DNA from: Mycobacterium simulans
GTDB taxonomy: Bacteria > Actinomycetota > Actinomycetes > Mycobacteriales > Mycobacteriaceae
NCBI RefSeq assembly: GCF_900232995.1
Contig: NZ_OCVX01000003.1
Coordinates: 2,809,494 to 2,873,493, forward strand
DNA: 64,000 bases
Direction of reading: 5' to 3'
The notes under the pieces are model-generated. The model was not told the origin of the DNA. It ran no database searches and was given only the letters and a program-made list of their open reading frames with translations. The position numbers and the translations under genes were made by a program. How positions within the stretch are numbered: position 1 is the first letter of the stretch; the number at the start of each line of letters is the position of its first letter. Below, one piece after another: positions 10,121-19,488 of this stretch.

Positions 10121-11545
10121 GTGGTTGAAACTGGTAACTGCACAGACCTTGGCGTAGCGTTCGACGAACTCGATGCCAAGATCAACGCGGGCATGAAGGC
10201 CTATGCGATTCCAGGCGTCGCGGTTGCTATCTGGGTCGGCGGTCAAGAATACGTCAAGGGCTACGGGGTCACCAATGTCGACCATCCGTTGCCCGTCGAA
10301 GGCGACACCGTCTTCCGAATCGGTTCCACCACAAAGACTTTCACAGGAACAGCGATGATGCGGCTGGTCGAGCAGGGCAAGGTAGACCTGGATTCACCTG
10401 TGCGCCTCTACATCCCCGACTTCGCGGTGGCCGACGAGTCGGTCAGCGCCACGGTGACCGTGCGCCAACTGCTCAACCACACTGCAGGCTGGGATGGTCG
10501 CAATGGGCAGGACTTTGGGCGCGGCGATGATGCGGTGGCGCGCTACGTCAACTCAATGACACGTTTACCGCAGCTGACTCCTCCGGGAACCGCGTTCGCG
10601 TACAACAATTCAGGTCTTGTGGTGGCGGGCCGCATCATCGAGCTTGTCTCCGGAACAACCTACGAGTCTGCGATGCAGAAGCTGGTGCTTGACCCGCTGC
10701 AGCTGGCTCACACCCGCTACTTTTCCGACCAAATAATCGGTCTGAATGTGGCGGCATCGCACAAGGTGGTCGACGGCAAACCTATTGTCGATACCGACTT
10801 TTGGGCTTTCCCACGCAGCTGCAACCCCACCGGTGGGTTGATGTCCACAGTGCGAGATCAGCTGCGCTACGCACAGTTCCATCTCGGCGACGGCAGGGCG
10901 CCTAGCGGCGAGCAGATTCTGAGCTGGCAGTCGCTGGAGGCAATGCGCTCGAACCCGGGCGCAGGCGGAACGCTTTTCGTCGAGCTGACCGGGATGGGCG
11001 TGACCTGGATGCTGCGGCCCTCCGCGCAGAATGTGACCGTCGTTGAGCACGGCGGCACCTGGAAGGGGCAACGCTCTGGTTTCGTCATGGTGCCCGATCG
11101 CAACTTCGCCATGACCGTGCTCACCAACTCTGATGGCGGATTTCATATGATCAACGACCTATTCGCCTGCGGCTGGGCGTTGCACAGATTCGCCGGGGTC
11201 ACCAACCTGCCTGCCACACCGCTACACCTTGGCGCCGTCGACCTGGCGCCCTACGAGGGCCGGTACATCGCCGAGCAAGTCTCCCAGGATGGCAGCCTCG
11301 AGCAAACGGTCATCGACTTCCGGGCAAGGGACGGCCAGCTCGCTGGAAGCATGGGCGCCGGCGATGCCAACCCGGATGGCCAAAATAGCGCCAAACTGGG
11401 CTTCGCCTTCTACCGACCCGACTATGGGCTCGACCTCGGACCCGACAACAAGCCCACCGGCAGTCGGTCCAACTTCGTCCGCGGACCGGACGGCAACATC
11501 GCCTGGTTCTGTAGCCAGCACGGGCGCCTGTTCCGACGCCAATAG
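10121..11545 (+). CDS. Beta-lactamase-fold serine hydrolase (class C / esterase-type)
   Basis: The product is about 474 residues. The active-site SxxK is STTK (about residues 69-72), a Tyr-x-Asn is in FAYNNSG (about 160), and a HGGTWKGQRSG block sits where KTG/HxG occurs in the family. The C-terminal ~110 residues form an extra beta domain as in many mycobacterial penicillin-binding-protein-like esterases. There is no clear signal peptide, so it may act in the cytoplasm. Family members hydrolyse esters, peptides or lipids; the substrate cannot be told. The start is uncertain: GTG 10121 is chosen because the sequence before it looks non-homologous, and ATG 10046 is in frame. Confidence 0.8.
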   Translation: MVETGNCTDLGVAFDELDAKINAGMKAYAIPGVAVAIWVGGQEYVKGYGVTNVDHPLPVEGDTVFRIGSTTKTFTGTAMMRLVEQGKVDLDSPVRLYIPDFAVADESVSATVTVRQLLNHTAGWDGRNGQDFGRGDDAVARYVNSMTRLPQLTPPGTAFAYNNSGLVVAGRIIELVSGTTYESAMQKLVLDPLQLAHTRYFSDQIIGLNVAASHKVVDGKPIVDTDFWAFPRSCNPTGGLMSTVRDQLRYAQFHLGDGRAPSGEQILSWQSLEAMRSNPGAGGTLFVELTGMGVTWMLRPSAQNVTVVEHGGTWKGQRSGFVMVPDRNFAMTVLTNSDGGFHMINDLFACGWALHRFAGVTNLPATPLHLGAVDLAPYEGRYIAEQVSQDGSLEQTVIDFRARDGQLAGSMGAGDANPDGQNSAKLGFAFYRPDYGLDLGPDNKPTGSRSNFVRGPDGNIAWFCSQHGRLFRRQ

Positions 11546-11783
11546 CACAGCACCGATGAATTCAGCAGCGCAGACAGCCGAGCAAAATCGGCTTCTCTGC
11601 TGCCAGTGTTCGGTAGGGGACGAAGAGCCGATTAACGGGTCATGGGTCGGCTGTCCCGCGGTGAAATCCCCGTGGAGCAGATCGGCGGCCCGGCCAAGAC
11701 TCCTGCTACCGGAGCTTGTGCTGCGGTAGCAGGAGTCTCGCACGATTCCCCTCCGATGCCACGGTTACGGCTAAGGTGGGCTG
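11546..11783. repeat. Intergenic region with a perfect 14-bp hairpin
   Basis: Arms GACTCCTGCTACCG (11698-11711) and CGGTAGCAGGAGTC (11724-11737) are perfectly complementary around a 12-nt loop. There is no T-run, so it is an intrinsic terminator only in the loose mycobacterial sense. It lies ~46 bp upstream of the methyltransferase start and could equally be a regulator site. Nothing else was recognised here. Confidence 0.5.
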
Positions 11784-12695
11784 ATGCCCCGCACCGACGA
11801 CGACACCTGGGATCTGGCGTCTAGCGTCGGCGTCACCGCGACCATTGTTGCCGCCGGGCGCGCGATGGCCACCAAGGATTCTCGCGGTTTGATCAACGAT
11901 CCGTTCGCCGAACCTCTGGTCCGTGCGGTGGGGCTGGATTTCTTCACCAAGATGATGGACGGCGAACTCGACATGTCGACGATCGCGGACGTCGCACCGA
12001 CAGTGGCGCAGGCGATGGTCGATGGAAACGCGGTCCGCACGAAGTACTTTGACGACTACGTCCTCAACGCCACCGACCGAGGGATTCGGCAAGTGGTGAT
12101 CCTCGCTTCCGGGTTGGACGCCCGGGCCTACCGTCTGCCGTGGCCGACCGGGACAGTGGTGTACGAGATCGACCAACCACAAGTGATGGAGTTCAAGACG
12201 ACGACCATGGCCGAGCTGGGCGCCGAACCCGCCGCCACTCGGCGCGCCGTGCCCATCGACTTGCGTGCAGATTGGCTGACGGCATTGCAAGCCGCCGGGT
12301 TTGACTCGGCAGCACCGACGGCGTGGCTGGCCGAGGGGTTACTGATTTATTTAAAGCCGGAGGCCCAGGACCGGCTGTTCGACAACATCACCGCACTCAG
12401 CGCGCCCGGGAGCATGGTAGCCACCGAATTCGTTACCAGTATCGTGGATTTCGGCGCCGAGCGAGCGCGGACCATATCCAGCGTGTTCCGTGGCCATGGC
12501 GTCGACGTCGACTTGGCTTCGTTGCTTTACAGCGGCCAACGCAACCACGTCCTCGACTACCTCGGCGCCAAGGGCTGGCAGCTCGAAGGCGTGCCGCTAG
12601 CGGAACTGTTCCGGCGCAGCGGCCTCAATGTGCCCACTCCAGACGACGACGACACCATCTTCATTAGCGGCGGCTTGACCGACCAGCCGCGGTGA
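11784..12695 (+). CDS. SAM-dependent methyltransferase, mycobacterial UPF0677/LCMT-like family
   Basis: A 303-residue protein starting [20 protein letters not shown], the hallmark opening of the large mycobacterial family of putative leucine-carboxyl-methyltransferase-like enzymes. The SAM-binding region carries [19 protein letters not shown] (about residues 105-123) and [13 protein letters not shown]. The block [16 protein letters not shown] is also family-typical. Substrates are unknown for most members; methylation of small acidic molecules or lipids is likely. It is followed 148 bp later by a small ORF and a second member of the same family. Confidence 0.88.
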   Translation: MPRTDDDTWDLASSVGVTATIVAAGRAMATKDSRGLINDPFAEPLVRAVGLDFFTKMMDGELDMSTIADVAPTVAQAMVDGNAVRTKYFDDYVLNATDRGIRQVVILASGLDARAYRLPWPTGTVVYEIDQPQVMEFKTTTMAELGAEPAATRRAVPIDLRADWLTALQAAGFDSAAPTAWLAEGLLIYLKPEAQDRLFDNITALSAPGSMVATEFVTSIVDFGAERARTISSVFRGHGVDVDLASLLYSGQRNHVLDYLGAKGWQLEGVPLAELFRRSGLNVPTPDDDDTIFISGGLTDQPR

Positions 12696-12842
12696 CCGGA
12701 CTTAACCTACGTCCGCTCAAATGCGCCAGGAACGCGTTCACCGCATGCCGCTCATCCCCGTCGCTGTCGGCTAATTAATTAGGGTGAATAGTTTCACTAA
12801 ACACGGCGTTTGTATGCGATTCTCTGATCGTAGTTGTGCGAG

Positions 12843-13049
12843 ATGGGATGCGTGCATCTCACGACGAAAGAACTGTCCGTGGCTGTGGACGACGACGGCG
12901 CCTGGCAGTTGTGCGGAACGGCGGAGGAAAAGGTTCGGATTGGTCAACGAATTCGTGGCGATGAGGACGTCGTGCGCATGTTGCGCCGGCCGGGCGAGCT
13001 GGCTGTGCCGGGCACCGAATCCGTCGTTGCGCGCGCCGAATGCGTCTAG
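12843..13049 (+). CDS. Small hypothetical protein between two methyltransferases
   Basis: A 68-codon frame (start [20 protein letters not shown], end VVARAECV) with natural-looking codon use and amino-acid balance, mostly soluble and acidic in its first half. Its stop codon lies 11 bp upstream of the next gene's start, with the latter's ribosome-binding site just after it, so translation would be coupled. No family was recognised and no strong ribosome-binding site precedes it. A perfect 12-bp palindrome, CTAATTAATTAG (12771-12782), lies 60 bp upstream and could be a regulatory site. Confidence 0.5.
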   Translation: MGCVHLTTKELSVAVDDDGAWQLCGTAEEKVRIGQRIRGDEDVVRMLRRPGELAVPGTESVVARAECV

Positions 13050-13060
13050 AAGGGAGGATT

Positions 13061-13987
13061 GTGATGCGTAGAGACGACGATTGCTGGGATTTGGCCAGCC
13101 ATGTCGGCGCGACCGCAACGCTGGTGGCCGCGGGCCGCGCGAGGGCTACCAATTCGGCCGATCCGTTGATCGAGGACCGCTTCGCCGAGCCGTTGGTCCG
13201 CGCGGTGGGTATCGAATTCCTTATCAGATGGGCCACCGGAGAGCTCTGCGCGTCCGAGGTCGACGAGCCCGAAGCGGCCTGGGGTCTACAGCGAATGACC
13301 ATCGAGTTGGTGGCCCGCACTCGCTACTTCGATCAGTTCCTTACGGACGCCACAGCCACCGGGATTCGGCAGGCGGTGATCCTGGCGTCCGGGCTCGACG
13401 CACGCGGCTACCGACTGCCGTGGCCGCCGGGCATGACGGTGTATGAGATCGATCAGCCGGACGTGCTGAAGTTCAAGGCCGAAACGTTGGCACAGCTGGG
13501 TGCCGAACCGACGGCGAATCTGCGGATGGTGCCGGCTGACCTGCGTCACGACTGGCCGGCCGCGCTGCTGCGTAGCGGATTCGAACCGGCGTTACCGACC
13601 GCCTGGATCGCCGAAGGACTGTTCGGCTATCTTCCCCCGGAAGCCCAGGATCGCTTGCTGGACAACGTCACCGATCTCAGCGCGCCGGCAAGCCGAATGG
13701 CCATGGAGGCGTTCATGGGGTCGTCGGACCTGGACTCCGGGCGGGTCGAAGAAATCATCCGTAGTGCGACTCGCACCTGGCGTGACCATGGATTCCATCT
13801 AGACATCTGGTCGCTGAACTATTCCGGGGCCCGCAGCGAGGTTGCCGACTACCTCGACAACCACGGGTGGCGATCGGTGGGGACCACGGCCGCGCAGCTG
13901 CTGGCCGATCACGACCTGCCCCCGATGCCTGGCAATTACGTCGCGCCTTCCGACAAGCCCAGCTACTACATTTCGGTTCTTGCGTGA
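13061..13987 (+). CDS. SAM-dependent methyltransferase, mycobacterial UPF0677/LCMT-like family (second copy)
   Basis: About 308 residues, clearly paralogous to the gene at 11784: it opens [20 protein letters not shown] and has [19 protein letters not shown] and [14 protein letters not shown] good ribosome-binding site, AGGGAGGA (13051-13058), is followed by adjacent GTG 13061 and ATG 13064. ATG 13040 is in frame but lies before this site and is disfavoured. The two enzymes differ most in the N-terminal third and C-terminus, so they are an older duplication and not a recent one. The substrate is unknown. Confidence 0.88.
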   Translation: MMRRDDDCWDLASHVGATATLVAAGRARATNSADPLIEDRFAEPLVRAVGIEFLIRWATGELCASEVDEPEAAWGLQRMTIELVARTRYFDQFLTDATATGIRQAVILASGLDARGYRLPWPPGMTVYEIDQPDVLKFKAETLAQLGAEPTANLRMVPADLRHDWPAALLRSGFEPALPTAWIAEGLFGYLPPEAQDRLLDNVTDLSAPASRMAMEAFMGSSDLDSGRVEEIIRSATRTWRDHGFHLDIWSLNYSGARSEVADYLDNHGWRSVGTTAAQLLADHDLPPMPGNYVAPSDKPSYYISVLA

Positions 13988-14013
13988 TCCACGCGACTTA
14001 GTGGACACCCACG

Positions 14014-15234
14014 ATGCGGATTCTGGCGGTAACGCGTGCCCACAACGCCGGCGAGACTTTGGCTGATACCTTGGACTCGCTGGCCACCTTCAGCGACGAC
14101 ATCTACGCGATCGACGACCGCAGCACCGACGACACCGCTGCGATTCTAGCGAACCACGCCGCGGTCACCAATGTTGTTCGCGCCCGGGCAGATCTGCCGT
14201 CCACACCATGGTTGATCCCCGAGTCCACCGGGCTGGAGCTGCTGTACCGGATGGCCGATTTCTGTCGCCCGGACTGGATGGTGATGGTCGACGCCGACTG
14301 GACTTTCCAGATCGACGTCGACATCCGTGAGGTGCTTACGCGCACACCGGACGACGTAGCGGCGCTGATGTGTCCGATGGTTTCCCGCTGGGATGATCCG
14401 GAATACCCGGACATGGTGCCGGTGATGGGCACCGCCGAGGCGCTGCGCGGGCCGTTTTGGCGTTGGTACCCGGACCTGTATGCGGGACCCAAGTTGCTGC
14501 ACAATACGCACTGGCCGGCCAACATCACCGATCACGGTCGGATAGGGCAGCTGGACGGAATCCGCTTGACGCACAACGGCTGGTCGACGCTGGAGGAACG
14601 GATCTCGCGAGTCAGGCACTACATGCGACTCGATCCGGATTTTCGGCACAACTTCGGTGTGGCCTATGATCGATCCCTGTTGTTCGGCTACGCACTCGAC
14701 GAGGTCGGCCTCCTCACAGCGGACTACCAGCGGCGAGTGCGCGGCGACTTCGACTGGATCGAGCCGTGTGCACGGCTGCCGATCGAGGCGGAGCCACGCG
14801 CGATTGGCCGCGGATACGGACCTCGCGTGGACGGTTTCCATCCGGGCGTCGACTTCGCCGCTGACCCCGGCAGCCCGATCTACGCCGTCATATCCGGAAC
14901 TGTTTGCTGCGCAAGCGATGTCGACCACCTTTACTCGGTGATCATTTCGAACGGCGATACCGAAATCCGCTACGTGTTTCGGCCCGGTGACGACAGACAG
15001 ATCGCAGTCGGTGATCGAATAAGCGCGGGAACCCGGATCGGCAGCCTCGGCGCGGAACACCAATCAACAGACGGTTACCTGCATTTTGAGACGTGGGTTC
15101 GGCGCGCGCACGTCAATCCGCTGCGCTATCTGGGCAACGTGGGGCTGCGGCCCTGGCCGCCGCCGGGGCGGCTACGCGCGGTATCGGGCACCTACCCGCC
15201 CGCCACACCATGCACAATCACCGCCGACGAGTAA
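14014..15234 (+). CDS. Glycosyltransferase family 2 fused to an M23 (LytM-like) domain
   Basis: A 406-residue protein. Residues 1 to ~255 form a GT-A glycosyltransferase: [19 protein letters not shown], an IDDRSTDDT nucleotide-sugar motif and a DAD metal motif (MVDADW, about residue 92). Residues ~265-375 resemble peptidase M23: [20 protein letters not shown] supplies the HxxxD metal ligands, and GYLHFE stands where HLHFE is expected, followed by NPLRYL. The first catalytic His of the HxH motif is Tyr here, and the mid-domain Tyr-x-His is not seen. The domain may therefore bind zinc and glycan without cleaving peptide. There is no signal sequence. GT2-M23 fusion is not an architecture I know. 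The stop overlaps the convergent next gene by 17 bp. Confidence 0.85.
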   Translation: MRILAVTRAHNAGETLADTLDSLATFSDDIYAIDDRSTDDTAAILANHAAVTNVVRARADLPSTPWLIPESTGLELLYRMADFCRPDWMVMVDADWTFQIDVDIREVLTRTPDDVAALMCPMVSRWDDPEYPDMVPVMGTAEALRGPFWRWYPDLYAGPKLLHNTHWPANITDHGRIGQLDGIRLTHNGWSTLEERISRVRHYMRLDPDFRHNFGVAYDRSLLFGYALDEVGLLTADYQRRVRGDFDWIEPCARLPIEAEPRAIGRGYGPRVDGFHPGVDFAADPGSPIYAVISGTVCCASDVDHLYSVIISNGDTEIRYVFRPGDDRQIAVGDRISAGTRIGSLGAEHQSTDGYLHFETWVRRAHVNPLRYLGNVGLRPWPPPGRLRAVSGTYPPATPCTITADE

Positions 15235-16336
15235 TCTTGGGCGACCTCAGCGCGGCGCGTTGCGCTGTTCGTTGGCGAGCCTCGACCCGTTCCAGCAGAC
15301 TGCGGCCGGCCCGGATCGTCGAGCGGACCTCCTGCAGCAGCTTGGCGGGATGCTGCAGATCCATGTCGTGCAGTCCTTCGTAGCGGTCGATACCGAAGCC
15401 CACCGTCTCGATACCAATTCCGAACGGCAGGGTCAGAGTTCGCAGCGCGTCAAAGTTCTGATAGGGGACGAACGGCTGGCCGGTCACCAGTAGACAACTC
15501 GATTGCCGCATATCCAGTGTCCGCGCGGTAAAGGTGAAGGTATCCGCGGAGGTGGCGCGGCGGTTGTTTGGGTCCGGCGACGGTGCTTCGATCAGAGTGA
15601 TGGGCAGCCCGAGGTCATTGCTGTCTTTGCCGAAGCGCCAGACCATCTCGCCCCGATGCGGGCCGCCGACCCGCTGCCGCCCATGCCGTACCACTTCGCG
15701 AGTATCCATCCCGAACGCGTCGGCCGCGGCGGCCGCCAGGAGATCGAATTCGGTACGCGCGCCTGGCGCGCAGGACGCGACTGCGTCGTCTTCGGACGGC
15801 AACAGCCGCCGAGAAGCGGCGGCCAGCACGATATGACCGACGCGATTCTTCACAGCCAGGTCCCGCGCCCACCGGGCCCGAAGCATGTTCGAGTAACGTC
15901 CGGTGCCGATCACCAGCATGTAGTCGAATGTTGTCTCAGTGGGCCATGATTCATCTGTAAGGCCCAGCTGTTGCGCCAGCGTCGTGATCGTGTGCAGTTG
16001 CCCGTCCGATAAGTCCAGACGTGGGATCATCCACCGTGCCCCGCCGTCGGCGTCTTGGCACCGCACCTGCTCCCCGCTCCGACGTGCCCTCGTCCGCCCC
16101 CGGTAATCCCATACCCCGCTGAACTCGTCCAGGGAGGCCAACCGGGCTGCCAGATTGTCGTGCCGCGGGAAAACTCCGCCGAACATCGCAACCAACTGCA
16201 CCAGCGCGTCATGTGCACTCCACGCGTCGATCTCCCCGCGCAGCGACATCAAAAACTCTCCATTCAACTCGCCGCCACGCATCGACACCTCAGCCGGACC
16301 GTTCACTTCTATTTCCTTGCTCCCTGAACGCGCCAC
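15218..16336 (-). CDS. Protein of unknown function, possibly DUF218-like
   Basis: A 372-residue, mostly soluble protein with no signal peptide. The middle has an alpha/beta pattern, [19 protein letters not shown], then [11 protein letters not shown], then an acidic helix, and later [20 protein letters not shown]. The order of a strand-loop at the front, a Ser/Asp/Thr segment and a late strand recalls the DUF218 (YdcF/SanA) fold, but no diagnostic motif is certain. The first ~110 residues match nothing I recognise. It lies between a glycosyltransferase fusion and a truncated nucleotide-sugar epimerase, so a role in envelope glycan synthesis is reasonable. Codon use is normal and the frame is clean. 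Confidence 0.7.
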   Translation of the reverse strand: MARSGSKEIEVNGPAEVSMRGGELNGEFLMSLRGEIDAWSAHDALVQLVAMFGGVFPRHDNLAARLASLDEFSGVWDYRGRTRARRSGEQVRCQDADGGARWMIPRLDLSDGQLHTITTLAQQLGLTDESWPTETTFDYMLVIGTGRYSNMLRARWARDLAVKNRVGHIVLAAASRRLLPSEDDAVASCAPGARTEFDLLAAAAADAFGMDTREVVRHGRQRVGGPHRGEMVWRFGKDSNDLGLPITLIEAPSPDPNNRRATSADTFTFTARTLDMRQSSCLLVTGQPFVPYQNFDALRTLTLPFGIGIETVGFGIDRYEGLHDMDLQHPAKLLQEVRSTIRAGRSLLERVEARQRTAQRAALRSPKITRRR

Positions 16337-16430
16337 AACGCCCGCCGCTTGTGGAATGCAACCTTTGACAGCCTAACGGCGGCGAACCGGGCCAAGACGC
16401 GCTTTTCCGCCAGGCCCGTAATCGCGGGGA

Positions 16431-17103
16431 TCACCGGGGAGACAAGACGCCGCTGAACCCGTCTTGTTCGTAGGCGTATTGCGGCTGATCCTTCGCCCAG
16501 TGGATATAGCGGTCGATGCCATCCCAGATATCGACTTCGGGCCTGAATCCGATGCTCTTTGCGAGATCGATGTTGGCCGGGAAGCGCGCGACTTCGCCGG
16601 CGCGTGCTTCGCGACGCGCGATTTTGGCGTCGAACTTTCCGGCGATGTACTCGACGATGTCCTTCACCCGGGTGTTTTTGCCGCTCGCGAAATTGATCGC
16701 CTGTCCGCGAAGCGCGGTGTTTTGCAATACCAGGTTGTACGCATTGACGATATCGCTTACGTACAGATAGTCGCGTGTTGCCGAACCGTCGCCGAAGATC
16801 GTGAGGTTTTCACCGTTGATGGCCTGACGGACGAGTCGTGGAATCAGCGCACCGAATCGCCCGGTTTTCTGGCGTACCCCGAAGATGTTGAATGGCCGAA
16901 CAATCGTGACGTCAAGACCATAGGAGCGGTAGTAGGAGTAGCACAACCGATCGGCCGCCGCCTTGGAGGCGCCGTCGGGGCTGTTCGGTTTCAGCTCCGC
17001 TCTCTCGTCAAGAAGCTCGCCCTCCTTCAGATTGTGTCCGTCGCCGTACACTTCGCAGGTTGACACGTAGATCAACCGGTTCTTGTAGCGCCGTACCGCC
17101 TCT
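16431..17103 (-). pseudogene. Truncated NAD-dependent sugar epimerase/dehydratase (3' part)
   Basis: The frame codes for the C-terminal ~220 residues of an extended short-chain dehydrogenase acting on nucleotide sugars. It has the catalytic Ser region YVSTCEVYGDG, an altered catalytic motif DGASKAAADRL where Tyr-x-x-x-Lys is expected, IVRPFNIFGVRQ, and DYLYVSDIVNAY. The N-terminal Rossmann motif (GxxGxxG, about 100 residues) is missing. The reading frame runs upstream straight into the end of an IS630-type element at 17104. The gene was cut by the insertion or by a deletion next to it. If translated from ATG 17075 the product could not bind NAD. Confidence 0.8.
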
Positions 17104-17773
17104 AGTGTCCTGAGTCATTAATTCGTTTGCAGTAGTTGGCGACTGATTCGAGGATCTGGTCGGCGGTCTTGGTCCAGACGTAGGGCTTGGGATCGTCGTT
17201 CCAGTGCTCGATCCAGGCGCGGATGTCGGCGTTGAGTTGGCGGACTGAGGTGTGGGTGCCGCGGCGCAGTTTCTTGGTGGTCAGTTCGGCGAACCAGCGT
17301 TCGACGAGGTTGAGCCACGATGAGCTGGTCGGGGTGAAGTGCAGGACGAACCGGGGATGGTTGGTCAGCCAGCGCTTCACCGCGGGCGTCTTGTGGGTGG
17401 AGGCGTTGTCGAGTACGACGTGGCAGTCCAGATCGTCGGGCACTTCGGCGTCGATCTTCTTCAGGAACGCCAGGAACTCCTGAGACCGGTGACGGGCATG
17501 CAGTGAGCCGATGACCTTGCCGGTGGCCAGATCCAACGCGGCGTACAGGCTGGAGGTGCCGTGGCGGACGTAGTCGTGAGTGGCTCGTGCGGGGGTGCCG
17601 GGCAGCATCGGAAACACCGGCGCGGTGCGGTTGAGCGCCTGGATCTGGGTCTTTTCGTCCACGCAGAGCACCATGGCCCGCTCGGGCGGATCGAGGTAGA
17701 GCCCGACGATGTCGCGGACCTTGGCCACGAACAGCGGATCTTTGGACAGCTTCCACGAATCCTGTTTGTGCGG
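17104..17773 (-). mobile_element. IS630-family transposase, 5'-truncated remnant
   Basis: The frame encodes the DDE catalytic domain with all three acidic motifs visible: [26 protein letters not shown] and [19 protein letters not shown], ending INDSGH. The N-terminal helix-turn-helix and about 120 residues are absent. The preserved part begins at a Pro-His codon pair (17773-17768) fused to PE_PGRS sequence. The left end reads TAGTGTCCTGAGTCA (17103-17117), consistent with an IS630 terminus and TA target. The remnant cannot transpose by itself. It separates a truncated PE_PGRS from a truncated epimerase, so it marks a deletion endpoint. Confidence 0.85.
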
Positions 17774-18236
17774 AGCCCGCCCCACCAGCCTGGCCAGCGG
17801 CACCAGCCGCGCCGCTGCCACCGCTGCCGAACAGCAGCCCGCCGTCGCCGCCAGCCCCACCGGGGACGGTTGCGTCGGCACCGTTGCCGATGATCGGCCG
17901 GCCGAATAATGCCTGGGTGGGCGCGTTGATCGCGCCGAGCAGGTGCTGCTCGGCGTTGGTCAGCTCGGTCGCCAGATAGGAGCCTGTCCCGGCATCCAAC
18001 GCCTGCACGAACTGTTGGTGAAAGCTCATCGCCTCGGCGCTCACCGCCTGATATTCCTGACCGTGTAAGCCGAACAACGCCGCGATCTGGGCGGAGATCT
18101 CATCACCGGCGGCGGGAAGCAGCGCCGTGGTCGCCCGCGCCGCCGCTTTGTTGGCCGCGCTCACAGCCGAACCGATGCGGGCCAAATCCTGAGAGGCCGC
18201 CGCGATCAAATCCGGAGAGACCGCTACAAACGACAT
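17774..18236 (-). pseudogene. PE_PGRS gene, truncated by the IS630 remnant
   Basis: ATG 18236 opens a PE domain ([20 protein letters not shown], about 95 residues) followed by the conserved linker [19 protein letters not shown] and the beginning of Gly-Ala repeats. At 17773 the sequence switches to IS630 transposase DNA in the wrong frame, giving an artificial Arg-rich tail. The PE domain is intact, so a secreted or surface PE fragment with a nonsense tail could still be made. The gene is divergent from the hydrolase at 18494. Confidence 0.85.
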
Positions 18237-18310
18237 CGAGCGACTCCCAACGTCCCACGGCGAGCGTGAAATATAGCGATCGCCTTACCGTCCGAACTGA
18301 CCCGGGCAAG

Positions 18311-18340
18311 TATTGACATGTGTCTTGACATGTGTCAATA
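18311..18340. promoter_or_regulatory. Operator-like inverted and direct repeat
   Basis: The 12-mer TTGACATGTGTC occurs twice in tandem (18313-18336), and the whole site is bounded by TATTGACA (18311-18318) and TGTCAATA (18333-18340), an inverted repeat. It sits in the divergent intergenic region, ~150 bp before the hydrolase start. TTGACA also fits a -35 element, so a repressor bound here could block a promoter. The cognate regulator is not in sight. Confidence 0.5.
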
Positions 18341-18493
18341 CGCATCATAGTCACTGGCTAGCTAGGACGTCTTTGTCTTTTGGCCGGGAGGCAAAATGTG
18401 TCGAGATAGCCAGCATCGGTGCTAACCGCCGTGAAACTCGGAGAGTTCACCAGAATGTGCACCACAGCGTCCCTGCGTGCGATGCTCTCCGGC

Positions 18494-19408
18494 ATGTCCG
18501 TAGCTATTGCCCGACCCAAGCTCGAAGGAAACATCGCCGTCGGCGACGACCGTCGGATCGGATTTGCCGAGTTCGGCGCCCCGCAGGGACGTGCGGTCTT
18601 CTGGCTGCACGGCACCCCCGGCGCGCGCCGGCAAATTCCGACCGAGGCCCGCGTCTACGCCGAACACCACAACGTCCGCCTGATCGGCGTCGACCGCCCC
18701 GGAATCGGCTCCTCGACGCCGCACCAATACGAGACCATTTCCGCCTTCGCCGACGACCTGCGAACCATCGCGGACACGCTCGGGATCGACAAGATGGCGG
18801 TCGTCGGCCTATCAGGCGGCGGTCCGTACACCCTGGCCTGCGCCGCGGGCCTGCAAGACCGGGTGGTGGCGGCCGGTGTGCTCGGCGGCGTGGCACCGAC
18901 GTGCGGTCCCGATGCGATCAGCGGCGGTCTGATGACCCTTGGTTTGCGGGTCGCGCCGCTACTTCGAATGGGAGGAAGTCCCCTGCGGCTCGGCGCGAGC
19001 ATGCTGATCCGGGCGGCTCGCCCCGTCGCGTCGCCCGCGCTCGACGTATATGCGCTGCTCTCGCCCCAAGCCGACCGGCATCTGCTGGCCCGTCCCGAGT
19101 TCAAGGCCATGTTCCTCGACGACTTGCTCAATGGCAGCCGCAAGCAGCTGGCCGCCCCGTTCGCCGACGTCATCGCCTTTGCCCGCGACTGGGGATTTCG
19201 ACTCGACGAGGTGAAAGTCCCGGTTCGCTGGTGGCACGGCGACCACGACCACATCATCCCGTTCTCCCACGGCGAGCACGTCGTTTCCCGGCTGCCCGAC
19301 GCCGAGCTGTACCACTTGCCCGGCGAGAGTCATCTCGCCGGGCTGGGCCGCGGCGAGGAGATACTGGCCACCCTGATGAAGATTTGGGACAGCGACTTGC
19401 GCAAATGA
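18494..19408 (+). CDS. Alpha/beta hydrolase (Rv1191 homologue)
   Basis: A 304-residue alpha/beta hydrolase. The oxyanion segment is WLHGTPGARRQIP, the nucleophile elbow is GLSGGGPY (about residue 100), the acid lies in GDHDHIIPF, and the catalytic His in GESHLAGLG. It is the same length as M. tuberculosis Rv1191 and nearly identical in recognisable segments. The start at 18494 gives MSVAIARPKLEGNIAVGDDR; ORF extension to 18419 adds residues not expected in the family. Substrate unknown. It probably forms a unit with the next two genes (Rv1192, fadD36). Confidence 0.88.
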   Translation: MSVAIARPKLEGNIAVGDDRRIGFAEFGAPQGRAVFWLHGTPGARRQIPTEARVYAEHHNVRLIGVDRPGIGSSTPHQYETISAFADDLRTIADTLGIDKMAVVGLSGGGPYTLACAAGLQDRVVAAGVLGGVAPTCGPDAISGGLMTLGLRVAPLLRMGGSPLRLGASMLIRAARPVASPALDVYALLSPQADRHLLARPEFKAMFLDDLLNGSRKQLAAPFADVIAFARDWGFRLDEVKVPVRWWHGDHDHIIPFSHGEHVVSRLPDAELYHLPGESHLAGLGRGEEILATLMKIWDSDLRK

Positions 19409-19488
19409 CCCGTTTGTGACCAGGCTCGCATAACTGGCCCTGAGCTGCGTGTGTCGCTATTTGTGACCACTGGCCGCCGCGATATGAC

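Noticed and set aside
17118..18236. 372-residue 'PE_PGRS fusion' reading through the IS630 remnant
   Set aside because: After 17773 it reads transposase DNA out of frame and gives an artificial Arg-rich tail; treated as a truncated PE_PGRS.
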